Assembly: GCA_902802945.1 (NCBI GenBank)
Contig: CADCOC010000065.1
Span: 1-43,760, forward strand
Direction: 5' to 3'
From: an uncultured bacterium
Lineage (GTDB): Bacteria; Verrucomicrobiota; Kiritimatiellia; RFP12; UBA1067
DNA: 43,760 nt
Of the stretch, positions 33,766 to 42,139 are shown piece after piece. The first letter of the stretch is position 1, and each line of letters starts with the position of its first letter. A program made the translations under genes and the position numbers. The notes beneath the pieces are model-generated. The model ran no database searches and was not told the DNA's origin. It saw nothing but the letters and a program-made list of their open reading frames with translations.

Positions 33766-36700
33766 ATGAAAAAGAATACGTTTTTGCTTTTTGCGGCTTT
33801 AACCGCGTCTTCTGCGTTTTCCGGCGCGCCGCCGGCGCTCAAGGCCGGCGAGCCTGATGTGCTGCAGGATGCCGTGCTGTGGTTGGACGCGGACGTGTAC
33901 AAGAACGCCTCCCCTGGTTGGGAGATGTATGATGGATGGCACTCTCGTGGCGGCTGCTTCGGCAGCACGTACGTGGATTCCCCGCACGCACCAATTTTTC
34001 GCAAGGATCAGGACGGGCGCCCCTATGTCGATTTCGGCAAGTTCTCCAGCGGACGCGACATCACGTTTTTTCGTTTCACCGACATCCGCACGGCGTTCGT
34101 GGTGGGCAAGCTAGATGCGGAACGCCACTGCCACTTCCTCTGCGACAGCAAGGGCTACGACTTCCACCGCGGGCCGAACGGCGAGTACGCCTCGCGCGAA
34201 TGGTCCCCGAAAATCGCCCGCGTCTGGAACGGCACCAACGAGGTGGCGGACATCTACAGCGAGTGTCCGCCCACCGGCGTGACGCAGGTGTTTTGCGTGG
34301 AGACCTCCGCGCCGTGCGCCTGCGACAGCCTCACGATGGACAGACAGAGCCGTGAGCGGAGCGGCGGACGCGAACTGCGCGAGGTGGTTCTTTTCTGCCG
34401 CATCCTTTCGGACGAGGAGCGCCTTGCGGTCACGCGCCACCTGATCAAGAAGTGGAACGTGAAGACGGTCCCCTCGCCGCGAACCGAGCCCACCGACTGG
34501 AAATTCATCCAGCGCGACATCGACAACTGGCACCGCATGCCCACGAACGTGCTGGAAACGTCCGTCAATGCATCCGCCTGCATCCTCCCCGGCGATACGG
34601 ACCCGCTCGTGGTGGCGTTGCGCCGTACGCGCGCGCTGCTCGACGATCTCTCCGCGTCGGTGGACCTTACCGCCGAGCGTACGGAACTTGCCGGTTATGC
34701 ATTGGATGCGTTCGCCGTATTCGACACGGATTCACGTATCGCGCTCTTTACACGTGTGATGAATCTCAACCGGCGCATCTCGCTCAAGAACCCGCTCCTG
34801 AAGGGGATCGACCGCCTGCTCTTCGTCACGCACGAGCCACGTGGCTTCAACGAGTGGCGCGATGGTTCGCACATGTGCGACCAGTATTACGGTTTCCACG
34901 GCACGCAGAACGGCATCTCGCGCGGCGACGGACTGTACATCCTCGAAAACCCGTTTTCGGACAAGCCCGTCGCGCGCAACATCCTCGCGGGCAAGGTGAT
35001 CGAGTCGGGCGCGTGGAAGGGGCAGACCCTCGATGGCTGCGCGATTATCTCGCCGGACATCGACTGGGACGGCAGGCGCATCGCGTTCGCCGCCGTGAAG
35101 AACAACAGCAAGCTCGACAAATGGGAGGACGGCACGTGCTACCACGTGTTCACGTGCAACCTCGACGGCTCGAACCTGCGCCAGCTCACCAGCGGACCGT
35201 GGAACGAGTTCGACCCGTGCTGGCTGCCGAACGGGCGGATTGCTTTTACCTCCGAGCGGCGCGGCGGCTACGTGCGCTGCTCGGGAAACCGTCCTGTACC
35301 GTCCTTCACCCTCCATACGATGTTCGACGACGGCACGGACATCGTCCGCCTCTCCCACCACGAGACGAACGAGTGGCATCCGAGCGTGAACAGCGACGGC
35401 ATGATCGTCTATACGCGCTGGGACTACGTCGACCGCGGTTCCGGTCAGGCGCACCACGCCTGGACGTGCTTCCCCGACGGACGCGATCCGCGCGAGCTGA
35501 ACGGCAACACGCGCATCAACGCGAACACCACGCCCCGGATGGAGATGAATATCCGACAGATTCCTGGATCGCGCAAGTACGTATCCACCGCCACGCCCCA
35601 CCATGGCTGGGCGGCGGGCGCGCTCATCGTGATCGACCCGACCGTGCCGGATGACGGTGAGATGAGCGCCATCCGCCGCATCACGCCGGAGCAACCGTTC
35701 CCCGAGGCGGAGCAGGACACTTTCCGCAACCGCAACAGCGGCGCGTACGCGACGGCGTGGCCGCTCAGCGAGAAGTACTACATCTGCACCTACGACGGCA
35801 ATGCCAACGGCATGTACAACGTGCCGATGCGCGGACGCCGCTACGCGATCACGCTCATCGACGTGTTTGGCAATAAGACGCGCATCTGGGCGCATCCCAC
35901 GATTTCATGCCTCGATCCGATGCCGATCGGCGCGCGGAAGAGGCCGCCGATGATTCCCCACAAGACGCTCGAGGGTAGGCCGGAAAAACCGGAAAAACCG
36001 GATAATCCGGGAATTCCGGAAAAACCGGAAAATCCGGGAATTCCGGAAAATCCGGAAAATCCGGTTAAGACCGGCGAGATCGGCCTCATCAACGTCTACG
36101 ACACGCGCATCCCGTTCCCGACGAACGAGACGATCACCGCCCTGCGCGTGTGGCAGCTCTTCCCGAAGGTGAAGCCGCTGCAGCAGAAACCCTGGCTTGG
36201 TGCGGAAATCCACCAGACCGGACGCCAGTGCCTCGGCACGGTGCCGGTGGAGGCGGACGGCAGCGCGTACTTCACCGCGCCGGTGGGCGTGCCCATTTTC
36301 TTCCAGGCTCTCCGCGCCGACGGTTGCGCCGTGCAGAGCATGCGCAGCGACACCTACCTGCATCCAGGCGAGCGGCTTTTGTGCAGCGGCTGCCATGAGC
36401 CCAAGGAGAATGTGCGGCGTACCGCCCTGACCACGCTCCCCCTCGCAATGCGCCGCGCGCCGAGTGCGATCAAGCCGGGGCCCGACGGTTCCGCGCCGTT
36501 CAACTACCGTCGCCTTGTGCAGCCCGTCCTCGATGCGAAGTGCGTCTCGTGCCACGGCGAGAAGCGCAATCCCAAGGCACCCGACCTCCGCGCAGGCGAC
36601 TGGCGCAAGGACAAGTGGGGCTTCTCGACGAGCTGGAACAACCTTGTCCATCGCACCAATTACTTCGCGTGGGAAATGGTTGAGGAGAAGCGCGTGGACT

Positions 36701-36921
36701 GGCGGTTCTTCACGCCCGCCTACACGGAGCCGGGCCGATATCTCGCGATGAACGCCCCGCTCAGGAAGATGCTCGACGCGGGCCACCACGGCGTGAAGCT
36801 CACGCGCGAGGAGCGCGAGCGACTGATCCTCTGGATGGATTCCAACGGTCAGTACATCGCGCACGACCACGACCCCGAGGCCCAACGCGACGGAAAGATC
36901 GTCAAGCCCGTCCTTGAGTAA
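33766..36921 (+). CDS. HzsA-related multidomain protein with two c-type heme motifs
   Basis: 1051 aa with a signal peptide (MKKNTFLLFAALTASSAFSG). Order: LamG/ConA-like domain (about 30-235; AVLWLDADVYK, GRPYVDFGKF), a linker, and a long beta-propeller-like region with DGSNLRQLTSGPWNEFDPCW and RIAFTSERRGGYVRC (TolB/PD40-like). This is the hydrazine-synthase-alpha-related core. It is followed by CSGCHEP (873-877) and CVSCHGE (926-930) heme motifs and an ILWMDSNGQY end. True hydrazine synthase is confined to anammox bacteria; relatives in PVC polymer degraders are of unknown function, so this name implies homology only. Residues 739-768 are ten 3-residue repeats (PEK, PDN, PGI, PEN types). TATATG at 33755-33760 just upstream is a weak -10 candidate. 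Confidence 0.75.
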   Translation: MKKNTFLLFAALTASSAFSGAPPALKAGEPDVLQDAVLWLDADVYKNASPGWEMYDGWHSRGGCFGSTYVDSPHAPIFRKDQDGRPYVDFGKFSSGRDITFFRFTDIRTAFVVGKLDAERHCHFLCDSKGYDFHRGPNGEYASREWSPKIARVWNGTNEVADIYSECPPTGVTQVFCVETSAPCACDSLTMDRQSRERSGGRELREVVLFCRILSDEERLAVTRHLIKKWNVKTVPSPRTEPTDWKFIQRDIDNWHRMPTNVLETSVNASACILPGDTDPLVVALRRTRALLDDLSASVDLTAERTELAGYALDAFAVFDTDSRIALFTRVMNLNRRISLKNPLLKGIDRLLFVTHEPRGFNEWRDGSHMCDQYYGFHGTQNGISRGDGLYILENPFSDKPVARNILAGKVIESGAWKGQTLDGCAIISPDIDWDGRRIAFAAVKNNSKLDKWEDGTCYHVFTCNLDGSNLRQLTSGPWNEFDPCWLPNGRIAFTSERRGGYVRCSGNRPVPSFTLHTMFDDGTDIVRLSHHETNEWHPSVNSDGMIVYTRWDYVDRGSGQAHHAWTCFPDGRDPRELNGNTRINANTTPRMEMNIRQIPGSRKYVSTATPHHGWAAGALIVIDPTVPDDGEMSAIRRITPEQPFPEAEQDTFRNRNSGAYATAWPLSEKYYICTYDGNANGMYNVPMRGRRYAITLIDVFGNKTRIWAHPTISCLDPMPIGARKRPPMIPHKTLEGRPEKPEKPDNPGIPEKPENPGIPENPENPVKTGEIGLINVYDTRIPFPTNETITALRVWQLFPKVKPLQQKPWLGAEIHQTGRQCLGTVPVEADGSAYFTAPVGVPIFFQALRADGCAVQSMRSDTYLHPGERLLCSGCHEPKENVRRTALTTLPLAMRRAPSAIKPGPDGSAPFNYRRLVQPVLDAKCVSCHGEKRNPKAPDLRAGDWRKDKWGFSTSWNNLVHRTNYFAWEMVEEKRVDWRFFTPAYTEPGRYLAMNAPLRKMLDAGHHGVKLTREERERLILWMDSNGQYIAHDHDPEAQRDGKIVKPVLE
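35980..36069 (+). repeat. Ten 9-bp tandem repeats inside the HzsA-related gene
   Basis: Units CCGGAAAAA, CCGGAAAAT, CCGGATAAT and CCGGGAATT follow one another exactly in frame, encoding a Pro-Glu-Lys/Asn linker between the propeller-like region and the heme region. As each unit is 9 bp, copy-number change would alter only linker length. Confidence 0.85.
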
Positions 36922-36966
36922 TCGAGCGGCGCGGGAGAAGTATACCGCCCGTGTGGGTGCCAACTG

Positions 36967-36975
36967 TGGTATAAT
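36967..36975 (+). promoter_or_regulatory. Extended -10 of mfd, leaderless spacing
   Basis: TGG plus TATAAT (36970-36975), seven bases before GTG 36983. It supports the GTG as the true start. Confidence 0.6.
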
Positions 36976-36982
36976 AGCGTCC

Positions 36983-39970
36983 GTGCAGAAGGCGAGTAAG
37001 AGATTCGCCTTGTTCGAGAAGGCTTTTGGGGAGGGGACGGACGTCCCGTCCTCCGTCCTTGCTTTGCCTTCGTTCTCCGGTTCGGCCACGGCGTTCGCCG
37101 CTGCCGCGCTGGCACGCGGGGAACGGCGCGCGCGGGGCGCGCGCCAGACCGAGGAGGATTCGCCTTTCGTTTTGGTGGTCACGCCAGGTATCCCGGAGGC
37201 GGATACGGTGGCGGATGACCTGCGTGTGCTCGAGGGTGAAAGCGGCGTACGCTCACTTGCCTTCCCACCGCCGCTGGAGGATGACCCTGCGTCCACGGCC
37301 GCACGCCTCAAGGTTTCTGCGGCCCTTGGCGCGTGGCGGATGCGCCCGTACCCGCTCGTCGTCGTGGCGCCAAGTGCGGCGCTCCTAACGGGTGTGCCGG
37401 ACGCCGCCGCCGTGGGCGCCGCGACGATACGCCTTGTGCCAGGTGACGCCGGGAGCGCATTTTCAAAGGTACAGGCGAGTTTGGTCGCGGCTGGCTACGA
37501 GCGCGTGGGCGAAGTGGCGGCGATGGGACAATACGCCGTTCGCGGCGGCGTGCTGGACGCCTGGTCGCCGGATGCGGCGCGTCCCGTACGCGCGGAGTAC
37601 TTTGGCGAGGATCTTGAGTCGCTGCGCGAGTTCGATCCCGCGCTTCAGACCTCCGTGAAGAAAATCCCCTCGGCGGAGCTGTCGCCCGTCAGCGTACCGT
37701 CCGGAGAGGAGACGCGTCTCCTCGACATCCTACCGTCCGGCGCGACGATCCTTTGGGTTGACCACAATTCCTACGTGGACCTCTCCCATTCGCTGCTGCA
37801 AAATGCGGATTTCCGCCAGATCTTCACGGGGATGCCTGCTCCGCCAGACGTACCGGAGGGAACGTTCCAGAGTTCGCCGCTGCCGGGGTTCGCGGAACTG
37901 AGCGCGGAGTCGGCGCGCAGCCCCGAACTGCTGGAGGCGGCGCGGGGGCGTCTGGAGGCGCACCTTGCGGCGGCGGCGCGGAAGGGGGCGCTCGTGGTGG
38001 AGGACGGCGAGCTCGCGGGCGGGTTCGAGGTGCCGGGTCTCGTGGTGGTGACGCGGGGCGACCGCGTGTTCGCACACCGGCGGCGCGCGCCACGCGTGCA
38101 GACGGCGAGCGTGGCGGGGCAGCGTCTTTCCGAGTCTTTCGACATCGAGCCGGGCGAGTACGTGGTTCACGTGGATTACGGCATCGGACGCTTCCTCGGG
38201 TCCACCGAGGTCGAGGTTGGCGACACGCGCAGCGAGGTGTTCACGATCGAGTACGCGGACGGCGGCAAGCTGCACGTGCCCGTGACGCACGCGCACCTCC
38301 TCTCGCGGTACGTGGGCGTGAAGGGCGAGCAGGTGAAACTGCACCGTCTCGACGGGCGGCGCTGGACGAAGGACAAGGCGGACGCGCAACGCGCAGTGCA
38401 GGATCTTGCGGCGTCCCTGCTCGAAACGCAGGCGCGTCGCGCCGTGGTGCCGGGCTTCGCCTACGACATCAGCGCGCCGGGCGTCACGGAGTTCGAGGCG
38501 GCGTTCCCCTACGAGGAGACGGACGACCAGGCGCGCGCGATCGAGGACGTGAAGCGCGACATGGCGCAGACGAAGCCGATGGACCGTCTCGTGTGCGGCG
38601 ACGCGGGCTACGGCAAGACCGAGGTCGCGATGCGCGCCGCGTTCATCGCCGCGATGAACGGACGCCAGACCGCGCTGCTCGCGCCCACCACGGTGCTTGC
38701 GGAACAGCACTACGAGACCTTCCTCGCGCGCTTCGCCGACACGCCCATCCGCATCGAGGCGATGAGCCGCTTCCAAAGTCCCGAGGAGAAAAAAGGCACG
38801 CGCGCGCGTCTGCTCTCCGGCGCCACCGACATCGTGATCGGCACGCACGCCATCCTCTCCGACCGTGTGCAGTTCCACGACCTAGGCCTCATCGTCATTG
38901 ACGAGGAACAGCGTTTCGGCGTGCGCCACAAGGAACACCTCAAGCGTCTGCGCGCCACGGCGGATGTCCTCACGATGAGCGCCACGCCGATCCCGCGCAC
39001 GCTCTACCTTTCCATGACGGGCGCGCGCGACCTCTCGATCCTGCGCACGCCGCCGCGCGAACGCGTGGCCGTGGAGACGAGGATCGTGCGCGATACGGAC
39101 GAGACGGTGCGCGCCGCGATTACGCGCGAGCTCGCGCGCGGCGGGCAGGTCTACTTCCTCTACAACCGAGTCTCGACGATCAGTACGGCGGCGGCGCGCC
39201 TGCGTGCGCTCGTACCGGACGCGCGCATCGAGGTGGCGCACGGACAGATGCCGCCCTCCATGCTTTCTGCGAAGATGCAGGCGTTCTCGAAGGGACGCTC
39301 GGATGTGCTGCTGTGTACCACGATCGTGGAGAGCGGACTCGACATCCCGCGTGCAAACACGATCCTCGTGGATCGTGCAGACCGCTTCGGGCTCGCCGAG
39401 CTTTACCAGCTGCGCGGACGCGTAGGGCGTTCCGCACGGCAGGGCTACGCCTACTTCCTCCTGCCCGTCGAGGGACTTGTGGATGCCGAAGCGCGCGAGC
39501 GTCTCGATGCGCTGAAGCGCCATGCGGGACTCGGCGCGGGGTTTGGCATCGCGATGCGCGACCTCGAAATCCGCGGCGCGGGAAATTTGCTCGGACGCGA
39601 ACAGAGCGGACACATTGCTGCCGTCGGGTTCCAGCTCTACTGTCAGCTCCTCCAGCGCACGGTCGCTCGCCTCAAAGGCGAAAACGTGCCAGGTGTGGTG
39701 GACGTGACGCTCAACTTCGACTTCCTCGACTTCTCGCCGGGATCCGACGACGCCGACGAGATGGGCGCGTGCCTGCCGTACGACTACGTAGCGCATGGAC
39801 TTCCACCGGCGTCTCGCCGAAACCTCCACGCTCAAGGACGTGACGCGTCTGAAGGGCGAACTGGCCGACCGCTACGGCAAGCTCCCGAAGGCGGCACTGC
39901 GTCTCGTGAAGCTCGCGGAGCTGCGCGTGCTGTGCGCGCAGGCGGGCATCCGCCGCATCGACGTACGTAA
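36983..39970 (+). CDS. mfd: Transcription-repair coupling factor Mfd, frameshifted before its last domain
   Basis: Mfd removes RNA polymerase stalled at DNA damage and recruits UvrA. I use GTG 36983, placed right after a TATAAT; the open frame further upstream overlaps the previous gene. The UvrB-homology part spans about 1-350. The RNA-polymerase-interacting domain includes GEYVVHVDYGIGRFLG and 'YADGGKLHVPVTHAHLLSRY'. Translocase motifs are CGDAGYGKTEVAMRAAF (Walker A, about residue 540), DEEQRFGVRHKEHLK (about 640), SATPIPRTLYLS, and YQLRGRVGRSARQGYAYF. At ACLPYDYV the frame slips: the expected 'xxxxxR-MDFHRRLAE' continues in the +1 frame from 39795. About 14 nt are missing around 39788-39794. 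Read as it stands the protein ends at 39970 with an unrelated Arg-rich tail and lacks domain D7. Confidence 0.92.
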   Translation: MQKASKRFALFEKAFGEGTDVPSSVLALPSFSGSATAFAAAALARGERRARGARQTEEDSPFVLVVTPGIPEADTVADDLRVLEGESGVRSLAFPPPLEDDPASTAARLKVSAALGAWRMRPYPLVVVAPSAALLTGVPDAAAVGAATIRLVPGDAGSAFSKVQASLVAAGYERVGEVAAMGQYAVRGGVLDAWSPDAARPVRAEYFGEDLESLREFDPALQTSVKKIPSAELSPVSVPSGEETRLLDILPSGATILWVDHNSYVDLSHSLLQNADFRQIFTGMPAPPDVPEGTFQSSPLPGFAELSAESARSPELLEAARGRLEAHLAAAARKGALVVEDGELAGGFEVPGLVVVTRGDRVFAHRRRAPRVQTASVAGQRLSESFDIEPGEYVVHVDYGIGRFLGSTEVEVGDTRSEVFTIEYADGGKLHVPVTHAHLLSRYVGVKGEQVKLHRLDGRRWTKDKADAQRAVQDLAASLLETQARRAVVPGFAYDISAPGVTEFEAAFPYEETDDQARAIEDVKRDMAQTKPMDRLVCGDAGYGKTEVAMRAAFIAAMNGRQTALLAPTTVLAEQHYETFLARFADTPIRIEAMSRFQSPEEKKGTRARLLSGATDIVIGTHAILSDRVQFHDLGLIVIDEEQRFGVRHKEHLKRLRATADVLTMSATPIPRTLYLSMTGARDLSILRTPPRERVAVETRIVRDTDETVRAAITRELARGGQVYFLYNRVSTISTAAARLRALVPDARIEVAHGQMPPSMLSAKMQAFSKGRSDVLLCTTIVESGLDIPRANTILVDRADRFGLAELYQLRGRVGRSARQGYAYFLLPVEGLVDAEARERLDALKRHAGLGAGFGIAMRDLEIRGAGNLLGREQSGHIAAVGFQLYCQLLQRTVARLKGENVPGVVDVTLNFDFLDFSPGSDDADEMGACLPYDYVAHGLPPASRRNLHAQGRDASEGRTGRPLRQAPEGGTASREARGAARAVRAGGHPPHRRT

Positions 39971-40112
39971 AGGCCGCGCCGTGTTCTACAAGGCGGACAA
40001 GCCAACCCCTGCCTTCGTGGAACAGCTTACCGCCCCCACGCCCGAGAAGCGCTTCGCCGCCTTGGCGAAGCGCATCCTCCAATCTGAAGATTGCGACAGA
40101 ATGAAGCCGTAG
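39795..40112 (+). pseudogene. mfd: Displaced C-terminal (D7) domain of mfd
   Basis: Reads MDFHRRLAETSTLKDVTRLK, then GELADRYGKLPKAALRLVKLAELRV and onward to TAG at 40110-40112. This is the TRCF domain that in Escherichia coli Mfd autoinhibits translocase activity and masks the UvrA-binding surface. It has no ribosome-binding site of its own, so it is probably not translated unless ribosomes shift frame. It is listed separately because it belongs to the preceding gene. Confidence 0.85.
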
Positions 40113-40121
40113 CGACGAGAC

Positions 40122-40439
40122 CTAGCAGAACGACAGTTCGGGACAGTTTTCTTGGACGGCAGCGCGGAATAGTTCCGGTTGGCGCAAAGCAATCGTGAGC
40201 AGTACACGGGCGGCACCCGTTGGACGTCGTCTCCCTTGTTCCCAGTTCCGCAACGTGCCGACGCTTACGCCCATGAACTTTGCAAAGGCGTCTTGACTAG
40301 CATGAAACGTCTGGCGCACAAACTGTACATCTTCTTTTTTGTCAACGACAAATCGACGGGATGGAGCCTTCTCGCCACGCAGAATCTGCGCACCTTCTCG
40401 CATGCTCTCAAGTAGGTTCTCAAAGTTCTTCTTGTTCAT
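40122..40439 (-). CDS. HigA/NadS-like XRE antitoxin
   Basis: 105 aa from ATG 40439 (an upstream ATG at 40457 lies inside the toxin gene). The C-terminal half holds a helix-turn-helix: FHASQDAFAKFMGVSVGTLR followed by NWEQGRRRPTG. This matches antitoxins that bind their own promoter and neutralise a RelE-type toxin. It overlaps the toxin reading frame by 20 nt, toxin first, which is the HigBA gene order. It ends 9 nt from the mfd stop, convergent. Confidence 0.85.
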   Translation of the reverse strand: MNKKNFENLLESMREGAQILRGEKAPSRRFVVDKKEDVQFVRQTFHASQDAFAKFMGVSVGTLRNWEQGRRRPTGAARVLLTIALRQPELFRAAVQENCPELSFC

Positions 40440-40749
40440 GTTTGAACTCCTTCGCAATTTCCCGCATCATTGAAATCTGGTTTGGGGTTAGGTTCTCTCG
40501 TTCTCTTTTCAGGTAGACATACAACATCAGGATTTGATTGCCATTGTCCCAATAGTAAACCAAGCGTGAGCCTCCGCGCTTACCTCTACTAGAACCACTC
40601 CATCTGATCTTTCTCACGCCTCCTGACCCGGGGATAACTGGTCCAGCATCAGGATGCTCGGCCAGGTAACCTTGCAGTTCCCCGTATTCGTCATCGTCCA
40701 TAACCTGGACAATGCGTCTAGTGAACAAACTGGTCTCTACGAAAATCAT
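40420..40749 (-). CDS. HigB/RelE-family toxin
   Basis: 109 aa. MIFVETSLFTRRIVQVMDDD opens the protein. GGVRKIRWSGSSRGKRGGSR and LVYYWDNGNQILMLYVYLK form the RelE-type beta-sheet with the basic 'RK-RW...G-RGG-R--Y' surface used for ribosome-dependent mRNA cleavage. It is followed by a lysine/glutamate-rich C-terminal helix. With the antitoxin it forms a complete type II module. TATAAT on the minus strand (complement of 40756-40761) is six bases before the ATG, so the operon transcript is predicted leaderless. Confidence 0.85.
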   Translation of the reverse strand: MIFVETSLFTRRIVQVMDDDEYGELQGYLAEHPDAGPVIPGSGGVRKIRWSGSSRGKRGGSRLVYYWDNGNQILMLYVYLKRERENLTPNQISMMREIAKEFKHEQEEL

Positions 40750-40755
40750 GCTCTA

Positions 40756-40761
40756 ATTATA
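40756..40761 (-). promoter_or_regulatory. -10 of the toxin-antitoxin operon, leaderless spacing
   Basis: Reads TATAAT on the minus strand, followed by TAGAGC and then the ATG at 40749. The antitoxin operator is expected to overlap this region; GCCAATGGC (40763-40771 complement) is a small inverted repeat adjoining it. Confidence 0.5.
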
Positions 40762-40855
40762 CGCCATTGGCGTAGATTCGTCAATTACCATTTTGCAATT
40801 GCGATCTTGCTGAAACAATTCTTGAATTCAGGTATGGTCTCAAGTCCGATGGTTG

Positions 40856-40864
40856 TGATATAAT
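40856..40864 (+). promoter_or_regulatory. Extended -10 of the two-component operon, leaderless spacing
   Basis: TGA plus TATAAT (40859-40864), six bases (GAAGCC) before GTG 40871. The gap between the divergent toxin and kinase starts is only about 120 bp and carries both promoters. Confidence 0.6.
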
Positions 40865-40870
40865 GAAGCC

Positions 40871-42139
40871 GTGAACAAAGGTCTCAAATTGCAAGTGTTC
40901 CTCACCGTCGCGCCCGCGATTCTGCTCGCGTGCGCGGGGTTGTGGTTGCTCACGCACGTGGTGCGTAACATGGAGGCGAATCGGGAGGCGTTCGAGGACC
41001 TGCGCAACGAGAAGTGGAAGAACCTCATGCACGACGTGCAGGGGCAGCTCCGCCGGAAGTCCGACGTCAAGCGCGAGACCGTGCTGCGGCAGGTGCTGGC
41101 GGAAGAGCCTTACGCGCAGGCTGCGTTCTTCTGGCGGAAGGGCGAAGGGCTGGTCTGCAATGTGGACGTTCCGCCAGACTTGGCGGCGCAGTTCCCCCCC
41201 GATTTCTCGTGGAAGGAGAAAGGGCAGACGCCGCGACAGCGCGCCCTGCAGGCATACGGCGATTACCTGGTTGCCTGGCAGCGCATCCAGGGCGAGAAGG
41301 AGGTGGCAGGCTTGCTCGTGGGGAATCCGGAACGTCTGCCGTTCGACGATCCAACTATGCTCTACTGGGTGGGCGGATGTTTTGTCGCGCTCGTGCTGCT
41401 TGTCGCGGGCGTGGGCGCGTGGTTGCTCGTCCGCGCCGCGCACAAAGCCCGTCTGGACGCCCTTACAAAGACGAACTTCGTGTCGCTCGTCTCGCACGAA
41501 CTCAACACGCCGCTTACGGCGATTATCCCCTACGCGGAAATGCTGCGCAAAGGACAGATTACATCGGATGAGGACAGGCATGAGGCATACGAGGTAATCG
41601 CTGAAGAATCCGTGCGCCTGAAGTCGCTCGTGGCGGAACTGCTCGACTTCTCGCGTCTGGAGCGGCGCACGAAGAAATTCACGATGACGGACTTCGATAC
41701 GGCCGAACTCGTGCAAAACGTCGTGCGGCTCATGCGCGGACGCTTCCCCGAGAACGCGCCGTCCGTATTAGCCGAGGGGCAGCTTCCCGTCTATGCGGAT
41801 GCGGACGCCGTGAAGGCGATTCTGATCAACCTGCTCGACAACGCCGCGAAGTACGCGCCGGGTGCGCCGGTGGAGGTCGTCGCCGAGAAGGGCGGTACCG
41901 GCGTGCGCGTGGAGGTGCGCGACCGCGGGCCGGGTTTGACGCCTGATGGCCTGCGCAACGCCTTCACGCGCTTCTGGCGGGCGGATGACAGCACCACGGC
42001 GTCCGTGGGCGGTTTCGGTCTGGGGTTGACGATTGCGCGGTCATACGCGCGCGAGATGGGCGGTGACCTCACGTGCGCTGCGCGTGAAGGTGGTGGAACG
42101 GTTTTCACGTTGGAATTGAAGGAGACAGAAAATGGCTGA
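40871..42139 (+). CDS. Membrane sensor histidine kinase
   Basis: 422 aa from GTG 40871, fixed by the -10 just upstream. Topology: a membrane segment at about 8-30, a periplasmic sensor loop of roughly 140 residues (about 31-170) with no family I can name, a second membrane segment (YWVGGCFVALVLLVAGVGAW, about 164-185), then the kinase core. The phosphoacceptor is His209 in FVSLVSHELNTPLTAIIPYA. The ATP-binding boxes are LINLLDNAAKYA (N), VRDRGPGL (G1), and GGFGLGLTIARSYAREMGG (G2). It overlaps the response regulator by 8 nt. The ligand is unknown. Confidence 0.92.
   Translation: MNKGLKLQVFLTVAPAILLACAGLWLLTHVVRNMEANREAFEDLRNEKWKNLMHDVQGQLRRKSDVKRETVLRQVLAEEPYAQAAFFWRKGEGLVCNVDVPPDLAAQFPPDFSWKEKGQTPRQRALQAYGDYLVAWQRIQGEKEVAGLLVGNPERLPFDDPTMLYWVGGCFVALVLLVAGVGAWLLVRAAHKARLDALTKTNFVSLVSHELNTPLTAIIPYAEMLRKGQITSDEDRHEAYEVIAEESVRLKSLVAELLDFSRLERRTKKFTMTDFDTAELVQNVVRLMRGRFPENAPSVLAEGQLPVYADADAVKAILINLLDNAAKYAPGAPVEVVAEKGGTGVRVEVRDRGPGLTPDGLRNAFTRFWRADDSTTASVGGFGLGLTIARSYAREMGGDLTCAAREGGGTVFTLELKETENG

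Noticed and set aside
35980..36069. CCGG-rich 9-bp array as a regulatory or origin element
   Set aside because: It is exactly in frame within a complete gene and encodes a plausible Pro/Glu linker.
33766..36921. True hydrazine synthase / anammox metabolism
   Set aside because: Only the alpha-subunit-like core is present, fused to a LamG-like domain and without the other synthase subunits; the surrounding genes concern carbohydrates.
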